A stretch of 64,000 nt of DNA, taken from contig JAGBPS010000026.1 of assembly GCA_017633255.1 (NCBI GenBank), positions 62,001 through 126,000 on the forward strand, read 5' to 3'. Below, piece after piece: positions 61,501 through 64,000 of the stretch (position 1 is the stretch's first letter; the number at the start of each line of letters is the position of its first letter). Source of the DNA: Bacteroidales bacterium. GTDB taxonomy: Bacteria > Bacteroidota > Bacteroidia > Bacteroidales > WCHB1-69. The position numbers were made by a program, and so were the translations under genes. The notes beneath the pieces are model-generated. The model was given only the letters and a program-made list of their open reading frames with translations, was not told where the DNA came from and searched no databases.

Positions 61501-62882
61501 TTCTCTCTATGGACAAGATTGGTGCTAACGACAGCTTCTTCGATTTGGGTGGCACCTCGCTCATGGTGACTCGTGTCATCATCGAAGCCGATAAGGCGGG
61601 AATGCACGTGGCCTACGGCGATGTTTTCGCCAACGCCACCCCGAGAAAGCTTGCCGCGCTTGTTACGGGTAGTACGGTTGTCGATACCGATGATGAAGAT
61701 ATCACAAAATTCGATTATTCTGGCATTAACAAATTGCTGAGCAACAACACTTTATATAGCTTTCGCAATGGAGAACGCCAATCCTTGGGCAATGTACTGC
61801 TCACCGGTGCCACAGGTTACCTTGGTATTCACGTACTGCAAGAATTGATTCAGTCGGATGCAGAGAACATCTACTGTTTGGTACGCGACAAGAATATGGA
61901 TGCCGCTGAACACAGATTAAAAACCCTGTTGTTCTACTATTTCGAATCCACTTACGATGAACTGTTCGGCAAACGTCTCCACATTGTGCTTGGGGATGTT
62001 ACCAACGACTTGACTACTCTTGTACAGGCAAAAATTGACACAGTGTTCAACTGTGCTGCGGTGGTGAAACACTTCAGCGAAGGTACTGAAATCGAAGACG
62101 TGAATGTGGGTGGTGCGCAACGTTGTGTTGATTTCTGTTTGAAGACTGGCGCACGCTTGGTGCACATTTCCACCTATAGTACCAGTGGTCTCAACGTCAA
62201 CGATACCATGGATTCCGACTATGTTTTCACCGAGCAGAGACTTTACGACGGACAATATCTCGGTAACCAATATGTTCACTCCAAGTTCTTGGCAGAACGC
62301 ATTGTGCTGCAGTCGATTGCCGAAAATGATTTGTCGGCCAAGGTAATCCGTGTCGGTAATTTGGCGGCGCGTACCAGCGATGGTGAGTTCCAGATCAATT
62401 TCTCCACGAACTCCTTTATGGGACGAATCAAAGTCTTTAACATGCTGGGCTGTTTCCCCTATTCCCTGTACGAAAGCAAAGTGGAATTTTCTCCCATTGA
62501 CGAAACGGCGCACGCCATCATCCTGCTCAGCTCCACCCCCAAGGAGTGCTGTCTGTTCCATTCTTACAACAGCCACACACAGTTCCTCGGCGACGTTCTC
62601 AGCGGATTCAACAAGCTGGGTACAGACATTCGTCTTGTGGAGGATGAGGAGTACAATGCTATTATGGAGAGTGCGGGCAACGACCCACAGAAGGCCAAGA
62701 CGCTTTCCAGTCTGCTCGCTTACCAGGATATGGCTCACGGCATGAAAGTCTCTGAAGTGCCCGTCAGCAATCCGTACACCACGCAAGTGCTCTATCGCTT
62801 AGGCTTCAAATGGTCTCCCACCACTTGGGACTATGTCGATCGTATGTTGAGTGCTATCAGCGGCTTGGGATTCTTTGATTAA
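55584..62882 (+). CDS. Two-module NRPS, C-A-T-C-A-T-reductase
   Basis: A 2432-residue nonribosomal peptide synthetase. C1 (HHIISDG at 128), A1 (LYTSGTTGTPKG at 580), carrier T1 (Ser about 965 in the atypical GLTSIMAIKL), C2 (HHLIFDG at 1156), A2 (LYTSGSTGTPKG at 1609), T2 (LGGTSL, Ser 1992) and a thioester reductase domain (TGATGYLG about 2074, YxxxK at 2230). A leading C domain suggests N-acylation of the first residue; the reductase should release a dipeptide aldehyde. By-eye specificity codes, D-A-M-F-L-G-L-V-C-K and D-C-M-F-I-A-G-I-L-K, suggest hydrophobic residues. No phosphopantetheinyl transferase or thioesterase is present. A1 and the T1-C2 linker contain in-frame heptamer repeats. 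Confidence 0.93.
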   Translation: MKKSAPLSQSQLGIYAECVHHENEVFYNLPFLYVFDGGIDADRLCRAIEAVVQAHPVFFTRIELSDEGEPLQTIDLEKEEFSLSVEQVTDLEAEKKKFIEPFQLHGGRLFHTKVMRDAEHVYWLFDMHHIISDGSSYHIIVCDVETAYNGGTLAPEEMSMQEFALAEAEMRKTPAFEEGKQWYAQNFDCGDTFTQLMPDLEIPEHADAQKLRVLGIDMDRVDAFCKTNGIKKSTFFTSAFSFLLAKYNNDQESLFTTVFNGRVEPKFQHSVGMTVKTLPVYAKFTEETTVLDFMKAGEEQMIGCRKHDLYSYTDIMTDLNLQTNAMFAWHGLMLDFTELMGKPMEAIQLRKHNEGVSFYLMAFYVGKKYHIKAEYKSNEYSETFVEQFMESYEAVLEGFLSQTLLRDIDICTESQRALLDSFNQTDTELDMSQTIVSKFRAQVAKAPDNIAVVYKDKRFTYKELDEISDRIAAYVHGKGLHEEDVVSVLIPRCEWMPIVSLGVLKAGCAYQPLDPTYPSERLNFMMQDASVKLLIADESLRDIVNEYKGDVLLTKDINQLSTVNYQLSTPVKPESLFIMLYTSGTTGTPKGCQLEHRNLVAFCEWYQRRFNLTPGCKVTAYASYGFDANMMETYPCLTGGATLYIIPEELRLDMIALNEYFEQEQITHGFMTTQVAYQFATSIENHCLYYLLTGGEKLAPLTPPTNYTLVNLYGPTESTVCITSFDVTKSMKDIPIGSALDNVKLYIVDKACHRLPVGVAGELWVAGPQVTRGYLNRPEKTAEVYIANPFETNEKYAHIYRTGDIVRYLPDGNIQFVGRKDGQVKIRGFRIELKEVESIVRQFPGIKDATVQAFDEEGGGKFIAAYIVADEQIDIEALNNFILEEKPPYMVPAVTMQIDRIPLNQNQKVNKKALPKPEKKAAAAEVASNVPMNVLEQEIHDIIAKIINTEDFGVTTVLGYAGLTSIMAIKLAVQINKRFGVTLDSKSLSKTGTLQSIENEILNYMLNAPTVTQTTSSSDNCQLSTVNCQLKNAPLSYAQMGVYVDCMKQPTSTVYNIPSLIRFPKGTDEQLLAKSIETLIKAHPQFFVHFDSEGGEIVQIVDVNQSLALTKNQLSETELEKYKVEFVKPFNLRQGPLYRMEIVTTEQNVYLLVDVHHLIFDGGSLDLFLNQLCDLMNGKEIEAEAISYANFVADEKAAENTPSYIEAKNFFNERLGKVEGVTEVPTDLTNPLDQGTVSEVFCKMDFNAMEEFCKKNNLSSSHLTLAAVFYALSRFTNNEQICITTISNGRSDLRISNTTGMFVNTLALSAQIGEQNVMDFLKETGKNFDETLTHEKYPFAQIAADYDLSAEIMFAYQMGVIDKYIINGQKLEIESLELNTPKFRIAFYIQEKEGVPGVMVEYDNGRYSHSLMQSLAQSVCNAVKVFIHHPEMALQQVSLLDAEQTAVLDGFNQTDVPYDDTQTIVSLFRRQAQLTPDNMAVVYHDNKYTYREVDDITERIASLIVSQGLGREDVVSILIPRCEWMPIAALGVLKAGCAYQPLDPSYPAERLNFMIQDAAAKMLIADESLRDIVNEYHGEVLLTKDIFDLPKASQPVNVTVNPADLFILLYTSGSTGTPKGCQLEHRNLVAFCHWYQRRFELKAEHHVSCYASYGFDCCMMDMYPALTCGACVYIIGDDIRLTLPEVNVYFDENHITHSFMTTQVAYQFATNMDNHSLLHLIAAGEKLASLVPPKNFKMHNGYGPTEGTILITEYEVDEELKDIPVGKPLDNSRLYVVDKQFNRLPQGALGELWISGAHVTRSYLNRPEKTAEVYIQNPFSDDPKFSRIYRTGDIVRYLPDGNIQFAGRKDGQVKIRGFRIELKEVEAVIRQFPGIKDVTVQAFEYENGGKYIAAYIVSDQQVDIKALNAFIGERKPPYMIPASTMQIDSIPLNQNQKVNRKALPTPVMQASDREYVAPANDTEALFCRIFSEVLSMDKIGANDSFFDLGGTSLMVTRVIIEADKAGMHVAYGDVFANATPRKLAALVTGSTVVDTDDEDITKFDYSGINKLLSNNTLYSFRNGERQSLGNVLLTGATGYLGIHVLQELIQSDAENIYCLVRDKNMDAAEHRLKTLLFYYFESTYDELFGKRLHIVLGDVTNDLTTLVQAKIDTVFNCAAVVKHFSEGTEIEDVNVGGAQRCVDFCLKTGARLVHISTYSTSGLNVNDTMDSDYVFTEQRLYDGQYLGNQYVHSKFLAERIVLQSIAENDLSAKVIRVGNLAARTSDGEFQINFSTNSFMGRIKVFNMLGCFPYSLYESKVEFSPIDETAHAIILLSSTPKECCLFHSYNSHTQFLGDVLSGFNKLGTDIRLVEDEEYNAIMESAGNDPQKAKTLSSLLAYQDMAHGMKVSEVPVSNPYTTQVLYRLGFKWSPTTWDYVDRMLSAISGLGFFD
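57256..57290 (+). repeat. Five heptamers (GTCAACT type) inside A1
   Basis: ATCAATT, GTCAACT, GTCAACT, ATCAACT and ATCAACT, in frame, encode QLSTVNYQLST between the VLLTKDI strand and the SGTTG loop of the first adenylation domain. Confidence 0.85.
58638..58672 (+). repeat. Five heptamers (GTCAACT type) in the T1-C2 linker
   Basis: GACAACT followed by four exact GTCAACT units encode NCQLSTVNCQL, joining the first carrier protein to the second condensation domain. Confidence 0.85.
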
Positions 62883-63037
62883 AGACATCTCTGAGCCGGC
62901 TCGGTGCAATTAATACAATGTTGTAAAGCTTCCTACCTGGATTATGCCATACTGTCTCACTTATAATGAATACTCTTCTGAAGTCCAATTTCAGCTGTTG
63001 ATGGATTGTCTATATTGGGGACGAGAATTAGTGCAGT
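62883..63037. other. Gene-free stretch after the NRPS
   Basis: No terminator-like hairpin with T-run and no credible gene were found between the NRPS stop and the remnant at 63038. A frame reading TWIMPYCLTYNEYSSEVQF occurs but has no start or family resemblance that I can name. Confidence 0.4.
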
Positions 63038-63184
63038 TTAGAATATAAAAAAATTACCGATTAGTGCATTTTGTTTTTGTAATTCATTGAAAATGTGTGT
63101 ATTGACTTGTGTCGTATAGCCAAGTATTTCTTTCAGTTTCAGGTTCTCTTCTTCAAGTTTCCGAACGCGATAAGCATCTTCTAA
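63038..63184 (-). pseudogene. Short coiled-coil coding remnant
   Basis: An in-frame stretch of 48 codons on the minus strand begins after TGA (63185-63187) with no start codon and reads LEDAYRVRKLEEENLKLKEI, then GYTTQVNTHIFNELQ, and a stop. The EEENLKLK coiled coil resembles ends of IS3-type OrfA transposases or similar helical tails. The codons before the TGA (EKDKEIF) continue in the same style, so a longer gene may have been interrupted. Low-confidence call. Confidence 0.35.
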
Positions 63185-63275
63185 TCAAAAAATTTCTTTA
63201 TCCTTTTCTTGTCAAACGACCGAAAACTTATCCTTAACAGACAGGCAACACATATATTATTTCAAGAAAATGCAT

Positions 63276-63283
63276 TAATTTTG
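63276..63283 (+). promoter_or_regulatory. -7 element TAATTTTG of the AlbA_2-type gene
   Basis: TAATTTTG, 20 bases before the ATG at 63304. Confidence 0.6.
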
Positions 63284-63303
63284 CAACCTGAAACTGTAAT
63301 CAT

Positions 63304-64000
63304 ATGGAAACGCATAATATTGAATACAAGGAGTCTTGGCGTGACGAGTATTTGAAATGGATTTGTGGCTTTGCTAACGCACAAGGCGGTACGCTTTACA
63401 TCGGCAAGAACGACAAAGGCGAGGTTGTTGGAGTGGATAATGCCAAACGCCTGCTGGAGGACATTCCGAACAAGGTTAAAAATGCCTTGGGCATCATCGT
63501 TGGTGTGGATTTGATGACGGAAGACGGAAAAAAATATATCAGAATTGAAACAGAGCCTTGCGGATTTCCCCTCAACTACAAGGGTGACTATTTTGTGCGG
63601 TCAGGTGCAACATTACAGATGTTGCAGGGTTCAGCCCTTACCCATTTTCTGCTCAAACGCACAGGAGTGAAATGGGATGCAGTCACCGTTGACAATCTCA
63701 CACCCCAAGACCTTGACATTGAGAGTTTCAATATCTTTCGCAGAGAAGCACTGAAAAGCAAGCGTATGACAGAAGACGATCTCGCTTGCTCCAATGAAGA
63801 ACTGCTTGAAAAGTTGAAACTTGTCGTTGATGGCAAGCCGAAAAGGGCGGCGGTACTATTGTTTTACCGTGAGCCAGAGGAAGTGGTCATGGGATGTTAC
63901 ACTAAAATCGCAATGTTCAATAAAGAAGCTGACATCTTGTATATGGATGAAGTGCACGGCTCCCTGATGATGCAGGCTGACCGCGTGCAGGATTTGCTAT
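63304..64000 (+). CDS. AlbA_2/Schlafen-type ATP-binding protein (partial)
   Basis: An open frame of 232 codons running off the window. The start, METHNIEYKES followed by WICGFANAQGGTLYIGKND and GEVVGVDNAKRLLEDIPN, is the AlbA_2 (divergent AAA-4) domain found in Schlafen-like and COG2865 proteins; NYKGDYFVRSGATLQMLQG continues it. Such proteins usually have about 400-550 residues with a C-terminal ATPase/HTH part, often described as transcriptional regulators or nucleic-acid enzymes, and are frequent in accessory DNA. The end of the gene is not in view. Confidence 0.85.
   Translation, partial: METHNIEYKESWRDEYLKWICGFANAQGGTLYIGKNDKGEVVGVDNAKRLLEDIPNKVKNALGIIVGVDLMTEDGKKYIRIETEPCGFPLNYKGDYFVRSGATLQMLQGSALTHFLLKRTGVKWDAVTVDNLTPQDLDIESFNIFRREALKSKRMTEDDLACSNEELLEKLKLVVDGKPKRAAVLLFYREPEEVVMGCYTKIAMFNKEADILYMDEVHGSLMMQADRVQDLL

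Noticed and set aside
63121-63260. Possible insertion-sequence end near the window end
   Set aside because: Only a coiled-coil remnant is visible; no inverted repeats or target duplication could be found.

Overview
The window reads as a chromosomal segment of a Bacteroidota bacterium, most likely order Bacteroidales. The signs are about two dozen TAnnTTTG-type -7 promoter elements in front of genes, weak Shine-Dalgarno sites, a type IX secretion C-terminal sorting domain on a 1585-residue adhesin, a short ACT-less SerA next to SerC, a YitT family protein, and many small lipoproteins and outer-membrane barrels. The species cannot be fixed from the sequence alone.

Layout. 1-7.7 kb (minus strand): a small protein with an apparent ATT start coupled to a DUF985 cupin, an ECF sigma factor with a membrane partner, serC-serA, and a 1114-residue secreted TPR/MORN-type repeat protein. 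7.7-18.7 kb: accessory-flavoured DNA with a YitT protein, LMW phosphatase, an SPFH / thioredoxin-like lipoprotein / ribbon-helix-helix cluster, an ATP-grasp enzyme, a DMT exporter, a ParE-like toxin-antitoxin pair, a Fic protein, a broken AbiEi-like antitoxin gene and an orphan antitoxin-like gene, separated by hairpin-rich repeats. 18.7-21.4 kb: rpsO-pnp. 21.5-23.4 kb: a REP-associated-type Y1 transposase gene between two blocks of 217-bp tandem repeats. 23.4-44.5 kb: mostly core genes (YgiQ radical SAM, hpt-adk, pfkA, MscS-type channel, tsaE, a large GTPase, an NlpC/P60-LysM hydrolase, initiator tRNA) mixed with lipoproteins, a barrel and the T9SS adhesin. 44.6-62.9 kb (plus strand): a 2017-residue alpha-2-macroglobulin, an EamA exporter, a SpoIIE-type phosphatase/HATPase sensor, a STAS protein, an outer-membrane barrel and a two-module NRPS of C-A-T-C-A-T-R architecture. 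The window ends inside an AlbA_2/Schlafen-type gene.

How genes work together: serC-serA makes serine; hpt-adk serves purine salvage; rpsO-pnp is the classical pair; the phosphatase/STAS pair is a partner-switching module immediately upstream of a barrel and the NRPS, with no promoter element seen between STAS and the NRPS that matches the consensus. The NRPS ends in a reductase domain, so it should release an aldehyde (or a product derived from one).

The most notable non-genic signal is a family of intergenic hairpin elements. They share the core GGGGTTAATAGGAT but have different, self-complementary stems, and they surround a single Y1 transposase gene in direct and inverted orientation. A second is a set of 7-bp and 8-bp short tandem repeats that sit after stop codons, at the -33 position of promoters, and twice in frame inside the NRPS. 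All calls come from reading the sequence; no database search was possible.
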